Origin: Bacteroidota bacterium
Lineage (GTDB): Bacteria > Bacteroidota > Bacteroidia > Flavobacteriales > Weeksellaceae
Reading direction: 5' to 3'
Assembly (NCBI GenBank): GCA_023386965.1
Contig: JAEWIR010000001.1
Coordinates: 24,510 to 88,509 of the forward strand
DNA: 64,000 bases
Shown piece after piece: positions 45,122 to 53,190 of the stretch. The position numbers were made by a program, and so were the translations under genes. Every line of letters begins with the position of its first letter. The first letter of the stretch is position 1. The notes below the pieces were generated by a model. It saw only the letters and a list, made by a program, of their open reading frames with translations, was not told the origin of the DNA and searched no databases.

Positions 45122-45129
45122 CAAAAATA
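45122..45129 (-). promoter_or_regulatory. -7 element for the cbb3 locus P-type ATPase
   Basis: CAAAAATA reads TATTTTTG on the minus strand, matching TAnnTTTG, 21 bases before the GTG start at 45100. No clear -33 TTG is seen. Confidence 0.5.
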
Positions 45130-45141
45130 GGCCAAAAAAGG

Positions 45142-45172
45142 TTGTTCCTACGGTATAAAAGTCCTACTTTTG
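45142..45172 (+). promoter_or_regulatory. Promoter of the Crp/Fnr regulator
   Basis: TTG at 45142-45144 and TACTTTTG at 45165-45172, with a 20-base spacer, fit the Bacteroidota promoter exactly. The ATG follows at 45192. It overlaps the divergent ATPase promoter region, so the two can be co-regulated. Confidence 0.75.
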
Positions 45173-45191
45173 CTGATAAATATCATAAAAA

Positions 45192-45905
45192 ATGTCGCAG
45201 GAAAAACAGGTGATTTTAGAGGCCAGCATCAGGGATATTTTCAGCAAAGAAAGCCTGAAGGAAAGGCTGTCTGCTGAAGATTTTGAACGATTCCAGTCGG
45301 CCACTGAAACTGTGACCTATCATAAGGGTGAGATTCTTTTTGATGAGCAGGAGCTACCAAAAAGTGTTTTCTATCTGCATGAAGGCACTGCCAAACTCTC
45401 CAAACAGGGTGCTTACGGCAAGGAACAGATCCTTAGATTCATTAAGGAAGGCGATATCATCGGTTACAGGTCCCTGCTGTGCGGCGAAAATTTCCAGGCA
45501 AAGGCAGAGGCGATGACGGATGTTCAGGCTACCAAAATACCGGCAGACCTGTTTATGCATCTGCTGGAACATGACAGTAAGATGTCTTTTGTGATGCTTC
45601 AGAAAATAGCGTTCGAACTTGGTGAAAGTTCCAATACGGTTACCTTCCTGGCCCAGAAAACGGTACGCGAAAGACTCGCCGAAATCCTGCTGTTACTGGA
45701 GCAGAAACTCGGGACCGACCCGGAAGGTTTCATCAAGATCTCACTTACACGCGAAGAGATTGCCAACCTTATCGGTACAGCCACCGAAAGTGCCATCCGC
45801 CTGATTTCAGAATTCAAGCAGGACAGCCTTATTGAAACCGAAGGCCGCAATATCCGGATACTAAACCACGAGAAACTCATCAAGCTGGGCCATGTGGTTC
45901 TGTAG
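45192..45905 (+). CDS. Crp/Fnr-family transcriptional regulator
   Basis: 237 residues. A cNMP-binding-like beta-barrel spans about 20-140 (KGEILFDEQELPKSVFYLHEGTAKLS), followed by a dimer helix (about 142-170) and a winged helix (about 180-235, SLTREEIANLIGTATESAIRLISEF). The protein has a single Cys (in LLCGEN), so it cannot bind an FNR-type [4Fe-4S] cluster. The recognition helix E-S-A-I-R resembles the E-x-x-x-R of FNR-like regulators. Divergent placement beside the cbb3 locus suggests control of that locus. No exact FNR box is visible in the shared 91-base region. Confidence 0.93.
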   Translation: MSQEKQVILEASIRDIFSKESLKERLSAEDFERFQSATETVTYHKGEILFDEQELPKSVFYLHEGTAKLSKQGAYGKEQILRFIKEGDIIGYRSLLCGENFQAKAEAMTDVQATKIPADLFMHLLEHDSKMSFVMLQKIAFELGESSNTVTFLAQKTVRERLAEILLLLEQKLGTDPEGFIKISLTREEIANLIGTATESAIRLISEFKQDSLIETEGRNIRILNHEKLIKLGHVVL

Positions 45906-45978
45906 CTGAGAGCACGTTCACCTCAGGTCCCTGGGCCCAGCGGTCCTCCACAGGACAATAATCCAAACAAAACAACCC

Positions 45979-46794
45979 ATGTCTGTACATTCAGAACTTA
46001 AGAAAATTACCACCGAAACTTTGCGTAAGATGAAGTTTGACGGTGAGAAAATCACCATGCTTACCGCATACGATTTTACAACTGCAAAGATGGTGGACAG
46101 CGGTGGAGTGGATTCCATTCTCGTAGGCGATTCGGCTGCCAATGTGATGGCCGGTTACGAAACCACCTTACCTATAACGCTGGACCAGATGATTTACCAT
46201 ACCCAGTGCGTGGTGCGCGGAGTGGAAAGGGCGCTCGTTGTGGCTGATCTTCCGTTCGGGACCTACCAGAGCAATTCGGACAAGGCCCTGGAGTCGGCTG
46301 TACGTATGATGAAAGAGGGAGGTGCCCATGCCGTAAAGATTGAAGGTGGTGTGGAGATTGAAAAATCCATCAGGAAAATCGTCAATGCGGGAATCCCTGT
46401 AATGGGCCATCTCGGACTTACGCCACAGTCCATTTACCAGTTCGGAACATATAAAGTAAGAGCAAAGGAAGATGCAGAAGCCGAAAAACTTTTAAGTGAC
46501 GCCAAACTCCTGGAAGAGCTGGGCTGTTTTGCGCTGGTGCTTGAGAAGATTCCGGCGGGACTTGCCAAAAAAGTTTCCGAAAGCATTTCCATACCGACTA
46601 TCGGTATTGGTGCAGGTGCCGACTGTGACGGTCAAGTCCTGGTTTATCATGATATGGTGGGGATGAACAAAGGTTTTTCGCCCAAATTTTTAAGACGTTA
46701 CCGCGACCTTTATACGGAAATCACCGGCGCGGTGTCCGAATATATTAAGGATGTTAAGTCCGCCGATTTCCCGAATCAAAACGAAAGTTATTAA
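45979..46794 (+). CDS. panB: 3-methyl-2-oxobutanoate hydroxymethyltransferase
   Basis: 271 residues. It transfers a hydroxymethyl group from 5,10-methylene-THF to alpha-ketoisovalerate, the first committed step to pantothenate and CoA. Family segments MLTAYDFTTAKMVDSGGVDSILVGDSAANVMAG (read in parts, about 29-60), GGAHAVKIEGG (about 114-124, metal-binding region), GHLGLTPQS and PTIGIGAGADCDGQVLVYHDMVG are all present. A short gene begins directly after its stop codon (TAAATG), so they are probably co-translated. The other pan genes are not in the window. Confidence 0.97.
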   Translation: MSVHSELKKITTETLRKMKFDGEKITMLTAYDFTTAKMVDSGGVDSILVGDSAANVMAGYETTLPITLDQMIYHTQCVVRGVERALVVADLPFGTYQSNSDKALESAVRMMKEGGAHAVKIEGGVEIEKSIRKIVNAGIPVMGHLGLTPQSIYQFGTYKVRAKEDAEAEKLLSDAKLLEELGCFALVLEKIPAGLAKKVSESISIPTIGIGAGADCDGQVLVYHDMVGMNKGFSPKFLRRYRDLYTEITGAVSEYIKDVKSADFPNQNESY

Positions 46795-47121
46795 ATGAAA
46801 AATACCCAAATGATTCAGGGCATCCTGTCCATCATCGCCATCTTTTGCCTTGCGGTAGGCTGGTTCAATCTGTTTTCGCCGGAAGTCAATGCCCTTCTGT
46901 CCCAGAAGGTATTTTATATCTTCATTGGCGCCAGTTTCTTCTTCCAGGCTCCGTTTTTAAGCAATCCAAAAATGCGTTATCCCATGTATTTGGCGGCAGC
47001 ATTCTGCATCATAGGTGCGTTTCTTCCGGACAGTATGAATCTTCAGTTCCTGAAGACTGCAGGTTTGTTTGGTGGAGTCCTTCTGTCTATCTTCAACAGG
47101 CCTCGCCAGGTTCGTAATTAG
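46795..47121 (+). CDS. Small four-helix membrane protein
   Basis: A 108-residue hydrophobic protein with four membrane helices (about 6-25, 36-55, 62-78, 84-101) and short charged ends. Its ATG immediately follows the panB stop (TAAATG), so translation is coupled. I recognise no named family. The coding frame is clean, with no frame conflict. Confidence 0.8.
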   Translation: MKNTQMIQGILSIIAIFCLAVGWFNLFSPEVNALLSQKVFYIFIGASFFFQAPFLSNPKMRYPMYLAAAFCIIGAFLPDSMNLQFLKTAGLFGGVLLSIFNRPRQVRN

Positions 47122-47216
47122 AGACATTTTAGATTTTTGTTAATGGATAGGTCCTTTGCTTTTCTTCAAAGTAACGACGTTCTTACTCTCATCATCTGCA
47201 TACCGTCAAATTGACG

Positions 47217-47224
47217 TACTTTTG
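47217..47224 (+). promoter_or_regulatory. Bacteroidota -7 element for the RluA-type gene
   Basis: TACTTTTG matches TAnnTTTG and ends 9 bases before the ATG at 47234. A TTG lies too close (47211-47213) to be the -33 element. Confidence 0.45.
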
Positions 47225-47233
47225 CTTTTTTGA

Positions 47234-47953
47234 ATGAATATGGGAAATGCAAAGCAGCAGTTTGAGGCTTCACAAATCGTTTTTGAAGACAATCATCTAC
47301 TTATTGTCAACAAAGGAACGGGTCAGCTCGTACAGGGCGACAAGACCGGCGACCTTTCTTTGCTGGACCTAATAAAGGATTTCATCAAGAAAAGAGATTC
47401 CAAACCCGGTAATGTTTTCCTGGGACTGGTGCACCGGATCGACAGGCCAACCTCCGGTCTGGTGATCTATGCCAAGACTTCCAAAGCACTTACCCGCCTT
47501 ACCCAAATGGTGAAGAACCGTGAAATAAAAAAAACCTATTGGGCAGTAGTGCCCAAAGTTGAAATTCCGGAAAAGCAGCGCCTGATACATTATCTTCAGA
47601 AAAACGAAAAGACCAATAAGGCAACAGTTTTCAGCAAGCCTACGGATAATGCCAAGGAATCCATCCTCAACTATCAGGTGATCAAGACTCTGGACAATTT
47701 TCAGTTACTTGAAATTGATCTCGAAACCGGCCGTCATCACCAAATCCGGGCACAACTTTCAAAAATTGGCGTTCCTATTAAAGGTGACCTAAAATACGGT
47801 TCGGCCAGATCCAATCCGGACGGGGGCATTCATTTGCACGCCCGGAATTTGGAATTCAAACATCCTGTTACCAATCATAACATCCGTGTAACCGCGCCAG
47901 TGCCTCACAACGATGCGGTTTGGAAGGCGTGTGAAGCGGATACCGAAGCATAA
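47234..47953 (+). CDS. RluA-family pseudouridine synthase
   Basis: 239 residues. It isomerises specific uridines in rRNA or tRNA to pseudouridine. The catalytic Asp is D70 in LVHRIDRPTSGL, the defining motif of the RluA/C/D group. KKTYWAVV and QLLEIDLETGRHHQIRAQL are the second and third conserved segments, and the C-terminal HLHARNLEF ends the domain. There is no N-terminal S4 domain, so it is a short form like RluA rather than RluC/D. The target is unknown. A second in-frame ATG is at 47240. Confidence 0.92.
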   Translation: MNMGNAKQQFEASQIVFEDNHLLIVNKGTGQLVQGDKTGDLSLLDLIKDFIKKRDSKPGNVFLGLVHRIDRPTSGLVIYAKTSKALTRLTQMVKNREIKKTYWAVVPKVEIPEKQRLIHYLQKNEKTNKATVFSKPTDNAKESILNYQVIKTLDNFQLLEIDLETGRHHQIRAQLSKIGVPIKGDLKYGSARSNPDGGIHLHARNLEFKHPVTNHNIRVTAPVPHNDAVWKACEADTEA

Positions 47954-48030
47954 TTCATACAAATACAATCAAGCAGACGAGCGCAGCCACCGCAACGGTA
48001 GTCCTATTTATTTGTAAATGCGCCGGCACT

Positions 48031-48262
48031 TAATCTCCCGCAATGACAGCGTTGTAAGGGTACGCCTTGTTTCTTATCCTTTTGTCCTGTCTCTTCAAAA
48101 CACTTTGGGATTGCTTCACTCCACTTTGTTCCGCTCGCAGTAACGGTGTTGTAGGACAGCCAAACTTGTTTCTTTTTACTTTTGCCTTGGCTCTTCAACC
48201 CAGTTTGGGATTGCTTCGCTACACTTCGTTCCGCTCGCAATGACGGCGTTGTAAGGGTGGAA
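48031..48262. repeat. Tandem repeat, period about 97-100 bases, about 2.3 copies
   Basis: The sequence CAATGACAGCGTTGTAAGG at 48041 recurs as CAGTAACGGTGTTGTAGG at 48138 and CAATGACGGCGTTGTAAGG at 48238, giving intervals of 97 and 100 bases. Each unit also contains GGGATTGCTTC, TTCCGCTCGCA and a CTTGTTTCTT stretch. The units resemble the TTCGCTACGCTCGCAATGAC-type intergenic repeats common in bacterial genomes. Confidence 0.8.
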
Positions 48263-48356
48263 ATATTGGTCAACGGTGGCTGAGTAACTCGAGGCCATTT
48301 TATGTTCCTTGAAAACCTTTGTGCATTTTGTGGCTATAAAAAACCTGCTACTGTGT

Positions 48357-48391
48357 AATCTGATGTCTGATGTCTGAAATCTGATGTCTTG
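48357..48391. repeat. TCTGATGTC repeat cluster (copy of the 30.4-kb repeat family)
   Basis: Several overlapping TCTGATGTC/TCTGAAATC units. The 15-mer ATGTCTGAAATCTGA (48370-48384) is identical to 30416-30430, so the two intergenic regions share a dispersed repeat. Confidence 0.8.
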
Positions 48392-48430
48392 GCTCTTCGC
48401 TCCCCACTCCATAAGCACTGTAAACAGAAA

Positions 48431-48458
48431 AGACCGCAACAATCGCTGCGGTCTTTTT
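48431..48458. terminator. Bidirectional terminator near the aconitase end
   Basis: AGACCGCA (48431-48438) pairs with TGCGGTCT (48447-48454) around an 8-base loop, with AAAA before and TTTTT after. It lies 23 bases after the aconitase stop codon on the minus strand. Confidence 0.88.
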
Positions 48459-48480
48459 CTTATATACTGATTCTGTACTG

Positions 48481-50763
48481 TTACATTGCTGCCTGTCTTG
48501 CTGCTTCAGCTGCAATAAGGTTTAGTGCAGATCCTGCTTTGAACCACTCAATCTGCTGCTCGTTGTACGTGTGGTTGGCCATAATGGTGTCCTTGGTACC
48601 GTCTGCATGAACTATTTCCAAAGTAAGTGGTTTGCCCGGTGCAAACTGATCCAGATCCAGGAAGTTTATGGTGTCGTCTTCTTCAAACTTCTCGTAATCT
48701 GCTTCGTTCTGGAAAGTAAGACCCAGCATACCCTGCTTCTTAAGGTTGGTTTCGTGAATCCTTGCGAAGGACTTCACCAGCACTGCCATTACGCCAAGAT
48801 GTCTTGGCTCCATAGCCGCGTGCTCACGGGAAGAACCTTCACCATAGTTCTGGTCACCCACAACAATCGAAGAGATACCGGCTGCCTTGTAAGCTCTGGC
48901 TACGTTAGGAACTTCATCATATTCGCCTGTAAGCTGGTTTTTCACCTTATTGGTTTCCATGTTATAAGCGTTGATGGCGCCGATAAGCATGTTGTTTGAA
49001 ATATTATCCAGGTGACCTCTGTACTTCAACCATGGACCCGCCATAGAAATGTGGTCGGTGGTACATTTACCGAAGGCTTTGATAAGAACCTTGGCACCTG
49101 TGATGTTCTGTCCGTCCCATGGTTTGAACGGTTCCAGCAACTGAAGTCTGTCGGACGACGGATCTACCGCAACCTGTACGTGTGAACCATCCTCAGACGG
49201 AGCCTGGTAGCCGTTGTCTTCAACAGCAAAACCTCGTGGCGGCAGTTCGAAACCGTTAGGTTCATCAAGTTTAATCTGCTCACCGTTTTGGTTGGTTAGT
49301 GTATCCGTGATAGGGTTGAAGTCCAGTCTACCTGAGATAGCTACTGCAGCCACCATTTCCGGTGAAGCTACAAATGCGTGGGTATTTGGGTTACCGTCAG
49401 CCCTCTTCGCGAAGTTTCTGTTGAAGGAGTGGATAATGGAGTTTTTCTCACCTTTATCAGCACCTTCTCTGTCCCACTGACCGATACATGGTCCGCAGGC
49501 ATTGGTAAAAATTCTGGCCGATTCAAACTTTCTGAAAGAATCCAGGAAGCCGTCTCTTTCTGCGGTGAATTTCACCTGCTCGGAACCGGGGTTGATACCT
49601 AAGATGGCTTTTGGCTTCACGCCTTTGGCTACAGCATCTTCTACGATGGAAGCTGCTCTGGACAGGTCTTCATAAGAGGAGTTGGTACATGATCCGATAA
49701 GTGCCCATTCCACATCCAGTGGCCAACCGTTAGCTTCTGCCTTTGCTCTGAATTCGGAAACAGGAGTCGCCAAATCCGGAGTAAAGGGACCGTTAAGGTG
49801 TGGTGCAAGCTCATCAAGATTGATCTCGATTACCTGATCGAAGTACATTTCTGGGTTAGCATAAACCTCAGCATCACCGGTCAGGTGTTCTGCGATCTGG
49901 TCTGCAGCATCTACAACGTCCTGTCTGCCGGTAGCAGCCAGGTATCTTCTCATCGAATCATCATAACCGAATGTTGAGGTCGTCGCTCCGATTTCTGCAC
50001 CCATGTTACAGATGGTTCCTTTTCCAGTTGCCGAAAGGTTTTGTGCTCCTTCACCGAAATATTCAACGATGCAGCCTGTCCCTCCTTTCACGGTAAGGAT
50101 CCCGGCTACTTTAAGGATAACGTCTTTTGCAGAGGTCCAGCCATTCAGTTTTCCGGTTAATTTAACACCGATAAGTTTCGGCATCTTTAGTTCCCAGGCC
50201 ATACCGGCCATTACATCAACTGCATCAGCACCACCAACACCGATGGCTACCATACCCAAGCCACCTGCGTTTACAGTGTGTGAATCGGTACCGATCATCA
50301 TTCCGCCGGGGAATGCGTAGTTTTCCAGTACAACCTGATGAATGATCCCTGCACCCGGTTTCCAGAAACCGATACCATATTTGTCGCAAACTGAACTCAG
50401 GAAATTAAATACTTCAGAGTTTTTATTGATGCCTTCCTGCAAATCGGCTTCCGCACCTACCCGTGCCTGGATCAGGTGATCTGCGTGTGCTGTAGAAGGA
50501 ACTGCCACCTTGGCTTTACCTGCCTGCATAAACTGAAGAAGTGCCATTTGCGCAGTAGCATCCTGCATGGCCACACGGTCCGGTGCAAAATCTACATAAG
50601 AATTACCTCTTTCGTAAGCCTGAGTGGCATTTCCTTCCCAAAGGTGTGTATAAAGGATTTTTTCAGAAAGTGTAAGTGGCTTACCTACGGCTGCTCTTGC
50701 TGCGGCAACTCTCTCAGGATAACGCTCATACACTTTTTTGATCATATCAAGGTCGAATGTCAT
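48481..50763 (-). CDS. acn: Aconitate hydratase
   Basis: 760 residues, the mitochondrial-type aconitase length. It isomerises citrate and isocitrate through cis-aconitate with a [4Fe-4S] cluster. Cluster ligands are the Cys in IGSCTNSS and the two in ACGPCIGQW. GTDSHTVNAGGLGM near residue 160 and GEGSSREHAAMEPRHLG in the C-terminal swivel domain are the family signatures. The ATG at 50763 has TAAATTTG on the coding strand 32 bases upstream (plus-strand CAAATTTA, 50796-50803). With the two fumarases it supplies the TCA cycle. Confidence 0.97.
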   Translation of the reverse strand: MTFDLDMIKKVYERYPERVAAARAAVGKPLTLSEKILYTHLWEGNATQAYERGNSYVDFAPDRVAMQDATAQMALLQFMQAGKAKVAVPSTAHADHLIQARVGAEADLQEGINKNSEVFNFLSSVCDKYGIGFWKPGAGIIHQVVLENYAFPGGMMIGTDSHTVNAGGLGMVAIGVGGADAVDVMAGMAWELKMPKLIGVKLTGKLNGWTSAKDVILKVAGILTVKGGTGCIVEYFGEGAQNLSATGKGTICNMGAEIGATTSTFGYDDSMRRYLAATGRQDVVDAADQIAEHLTGDAEVYANPEMYFDQVIEINLDELAPHLNGPFTPDLATPVSEFRAKAEANGWPLDVEWALIGSCTNSSYEDLSRAASIVEDAVAKGVKPKAILGINPGSEQVKFTAERDGFLDSFRKFESARIFTNACGPCIGQWDREGADKGEKNSIIHSFNRNFAKRADGNPNTHAFVASPEMVAAVAISGRLDFNPITDTLTNQNGEQIKLDEPNGFELPPRGFAVEDNGYQAPSEDGSHVQVAVDPSSDRLQLLEPFKPWDGQNITGAKVLIKAFGKCTTDHISMAGPWLKYRGHLDNISNNMLIGAINAYNMETNKVKNQLTGEYDEVPNVARAYKAAGISSIVVGDQNYGEGSSREHAAMEPRHLGVMAVLVKSFARIHETNLKKQGMLGLTFQNEADYEKFEEDDTINFLDLDQFAPGKPLTLEIVHADGTKDTIMANHTYNEQQIEWFKAGSALNLIAAEAARQAAM

Positions 50764-50795
50764 ATCTGTATGTTTTATTTGAAAATTTAGAAACC

Positions 50796-50803
50796 CAAAT
50801 TTA
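50796..50803 (-). promoter_or_regulatory. -7 element for aconitase
   Basis: CAAATTTA reads TAAATTTG on the minus strand, matching TAnnTTTG, 32 bases before the start codon. The -33 TTG is not obvious. Confidence 0.5.
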
Positions 50804-50910
50804 CGAATTTTTAAGTTTAAAACAGTTTATACCCATTTAGAATAAGTATAAATAGAATGCAGCGAATCTATTGTGACCGCCTGAGCAACGCAATTGACAA
50901 TGGTTCAGGT

Positions 50911-51915
50911 CTAAGTTGAGGCGTTGTGCTTGTCCGCCTGCGTGATATTGTCTGAATTCCATTCTATTTTTCTCACGAAAGCATTCTGTCGGACCGGGCA
51001 TTCCCATAATTCGCAGATCTCACATGAAAAAGGTTTGCAGTCGTCCATATGGAAGTTGAACTCGATGCGCCTCGATGAGTTCTCGGCAATGAGTTTTACA
51101 GCATCCTCCATCTGTTGGTGGGCTTCCCGAAGTTCCAGGTACCAGGGCAGGGTGAGGTGCGCATCTATGTGCAGCCCGCTGCCGTGCTGCTGGATACGCG
51201 TGTTATGGAGGTCTATCCACTGTGGCCGGCGGTTGTCGTTCATTACTTTGGCAAGTTTGGCCAGCATACCAAGGTCCGCTTCGTCCATGATTCCGCTTAA
51301 TGCCCTGCGGATAATTTTATAACCGATGAAGATGATATAGACACCGAAAACAAATGCCACAGCGGCATCCAGCCAATAGATCTTTGTGAAGTACACTAAA
51401 ATCATACTTATCACTACCCCTACTGTGGTTATGGTATCGCTCTGCAGGTGCTTGCCTGAACTCTGGAGGACGGGTGAATTCTCCTTCAGCCCTTTGCGGT
51501 AAGAGATGTAGCCCATCAGGTAATTGATCCCGGCGGTTACAGCGATAATGAGGATTCCCCAATCCAGTTGTTGGGGGATATTACCGTGCAAAAGTGAATC
51601 AGCGGCTTCCACAATGATAATGATACCGGCGAAGATAATCAGCGCGCCCTCTACGCCTGACGTTACAAATTCAACCTTACCGTGCCCGTACGGATGCTCC
51701 ACATCTTTCGGTTTGGCTGCCAGGTAAAGTGAGTACAGGCCCATGAAGCCTGCCACAATATTCACGATGCTTTCCATGGCATCGGAAAATACCGCATCGG
51801 AATTGGTAAGGTGCCATGCCAGCAGTTTGGCGACAAAAAGGGCAATACCCACTATAGCCACATTCCTCTGGAAGGCAAAGTTTTTCCTGGATGAATTTTG
51901 AATTTCTGACTTCAT
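50911..51915 (-). CDS. Cation diffusion facilitator (CDF) metal transporter
   Basis: 334 residues from the ATG at 51915; a TTG at 51927 gives a four-residue longer frame. Six membrane helices span about 20-215, with the CDF opening SDAVFSDAMESIVNIVAGFMGL (read in parts), whose S-D-A-x-x-D gives an A-site, and HPYGHGKVEFV (the H-P-Y-G-H-G-K motif). The cytoplasmic C-terminal domain (about 215-300) has a ferredoxin-like fold. A His/Cys-rich tail follows (FHMDDCKPFSCEICELWECPVR), which may bind metal. It probably exports Zn, Fe or Mn with proton exchange; the ion is unknown. Confidence 0.93.
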   Translation of the reverse strand: MKSEIQNSSRKNFAFQRNVAIVGIALFVAKLLAWHLTNSDAVFSDAMESIVNIVAGFMGLYSLYLAAKPKDVEHPYGHGKVEFVTSGVEGALIIFAGIIIIVEAADSLLHGNIPQQLDWGILIIAVTAGINYLMGYISYRKGLKENSPVLQSSGKHLQSDTITTVGVVISMILVYFTKIYWLDAAVAFVFGVYIIFIGYKIIRRALSGIMDEADLGMLAKLAKVMNDNRRPQWIDLHNTRIQQHGSGLHIDAHLTLPWYLELREAHQQMEDAVKLIAENSSRRIEFNFHMDDCKPFSCEICELWECPVRQNAFVRKIEWNSDNITQADKHNAST

Positions 51916-51953
51916 ATTACACAGCAATAAGGCCTAATGTTTGAGCCTTCTAA

Positions 51954-51980
51954 TTAAAAATGCTCACCGGAGTGAGCATT
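51954..51980 (-). terminator. Rho-independent terminator of asd
   Basis: AATGCTCAC (51959-51967) and GTGAGCATT (51972-51980) form a perfect 9-bp stem with a CGGA loop. On the minus strand it is followed by TTTTTAATT, just after the asd stop codon. Confidence 0.92.
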
Positions 51981-51984
51981 CATT

Positions 51985-52977
51985 TTAAACTAATTTATTT
52001 TCTACCAGATATTCCGCGATCTGTACCGCATTGGTTGCGGCGCCTTTTCGAAGATTATCCGCCACAATCCATAGATTGAGGGTATTTGGCTGTGAAGAAT
52101 CGCGCCGGATCCTTCCTACGAACACCTCGTCCTTACCTTCAGCAAGCAGCGGCATCGGGTAGATGTTGTTTTTTACGTCGTCCAGAAGGATGACACCCGG
52201 AGTTTCGGACAGGATTCTTTTAACCTCATCCAAATCAAACTCATTTTCAAACTCAATGTTTACACTTTCAGAATGACCTCCCTGCACAGGTACGCGCACG
52301 GCTGTTGCAGTAAGGCTGAAACTGAAGTCGTTCATGATCTTTTTAGGCTCAGTCATCAGTTTGATTTCTTCCTTGGTGTAATCATCATCAGCGAAAACAT
52401 CGCAGTGGGGCAGTGCATTCTGGAATATCCTGTAAGGATAGACAGCGGGTACGCTTTCGCTGTCCCGGATTTCTGCATTCAGCTGGTCAACGGCATTTTT
52501 GCCTGTTCCCGTTACCGACTGGTAAGTGGATACCACCACCCTTTTTAAATCATATTTAATATTCAGCGGATGCAAAACCATCACCAGCTGAATGGTAGAG
52601 CAGTTCGGATTGGCAATGATGCGGTCTTCCCTGGTAAGCGTTGAGGCATTGATTTCCGGCACCACAAGCTTCTTATCTGCTTCCATACGCCAGACTGAGG
52701 AATTGTCGATCACCGTCGTGCCTGCTTCAGCAAAGCGGGGCGCGTATTTCAGCGATGTTGTGCCACCGGCTGAGAAAAGCGCAATGTCGGGTGCCGTAGC
52801 GATGGCATCTTCCATGGAAACGATGGTGTATTCATTTCCTTTGAAGGTTATTTTATTGCCTACCGATTTTTCTGAGGCTACGGCGATCAGTTCGGTAACG
52901 GGAAAGTTCCTTTCTTCCAGAACCTTCAGCATCACCTGTCCTACCATTCCCGTTGCACCTACTACTGCGATTTTCAT
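51985..52977 (-). CDS. asd: Aspartate-semialdehyde dehydrogenase
   Basis: 330 residues. It reduces aspartyl-4-phosphate to aspartate semialdehyde for lysine, threonine, methionine and diaminopimelate synthesis. The NADP-binding VGATGMVGQVML opens the protein. The catalytic Cys is C126 in ANPNCSTIQL, and YQSVTGTGKNAVDQL and VPVQGGHSESVNIEF with catalytic His are present. It is the Gram-positive-like short type, common in Bacteroidota. A strong terminator follows it. The 213-base upstream gap contains a MITE-like hairpin. Confidence 0.96.
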   Translation of the reverse strand: MKIAVVGATGMVGQVMLKVLEERNFPVTELIAVASEKSVGNKITFKGNEYTIVSMEDAIATAPDIALFSAGGTTSLKYAPRFAEAGTTVIDNSSVWRMEADKKLVVPEINASTLTREDRIIANPNCSTIQLVMVLHPLNIKYDLKRVVVSTYQSVTGTGKNAVDQLNAEIRDSESVPAVYPYRIFQNALPHCDVFADDDYTKEEIKLMTEPKKIMNDFSFSLTATAVRVPVQGGHSESVNIEFENEFDLDEVKRILSETPGVILLDDVKNNIYPMPLLAEGKDEVFVGRIRRDSSQPNTLNLWIVADNLRKGAATNAVQIAEYLVENKLV

Positions 52978-53073
52978 ATATAACTATTGTTCAAAAATTG
53001 TTTTAATTATTCAAATGGTTCAAAATTGTTAGTGACTGTCCACTTTTTCATCATATCAACAAAACAGACTCTT

Positions 53074-53136
53074 TGTCATTCAGAAGGGATCTCATGAGGC
53101 TGAATATCTTCCTGTATAGATTCCTGCGGAGTGACA
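53074..53136. repeat. MITE-like 63-bp hairpin element
   Basis: TGTCATTCAGAAGGGATCT at the left end and AGATTCCTGCGGAGTGACA at the right end are near-complementary (15 of 19 positions plus two G-U), giving a long imperfect stem-loop bounded by TGTCA/TGACA. This is the form of a dispersed intergenic repeat known from Bacteroidota genomes. No ORF lies inside it; it is in the gap between asd and a membrane protein gene. Confidence 0.7.
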
Positions 53137-53190
53137 TAATACGTACCATAAATGGATGGTGTCTGAACCATCAGAACAATCTAAACTCTA

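Larger units (their letters stand above)
47954..48480. repeat. Repeat-rich 527-base intergenic region
   Basis: No credible gene. Two convergent genes (RluA-like, plus; aconitase, minus) flank it. It holds: a tandem repeat of about 97-100 bases (about 48031-48262); a Bacteroidota-type repeat of the form TTTGTG...TTTGTGGCTA (about 48296-48350); a TCTGATGTC cluster (48357-48391); and a terminator (48431-48458). The small ORFs here have strongly biased repeat-derived sequence and no family features. Confidence 0.75.

Noticed and set aside
48004..48442. Two small ORFs (88 and 89 residues) in the repeat-rich gap
   Set aside because: They follow the repeat units, have low-complexity biased composition, no start or promoter signals, and overlap each other in different frames.
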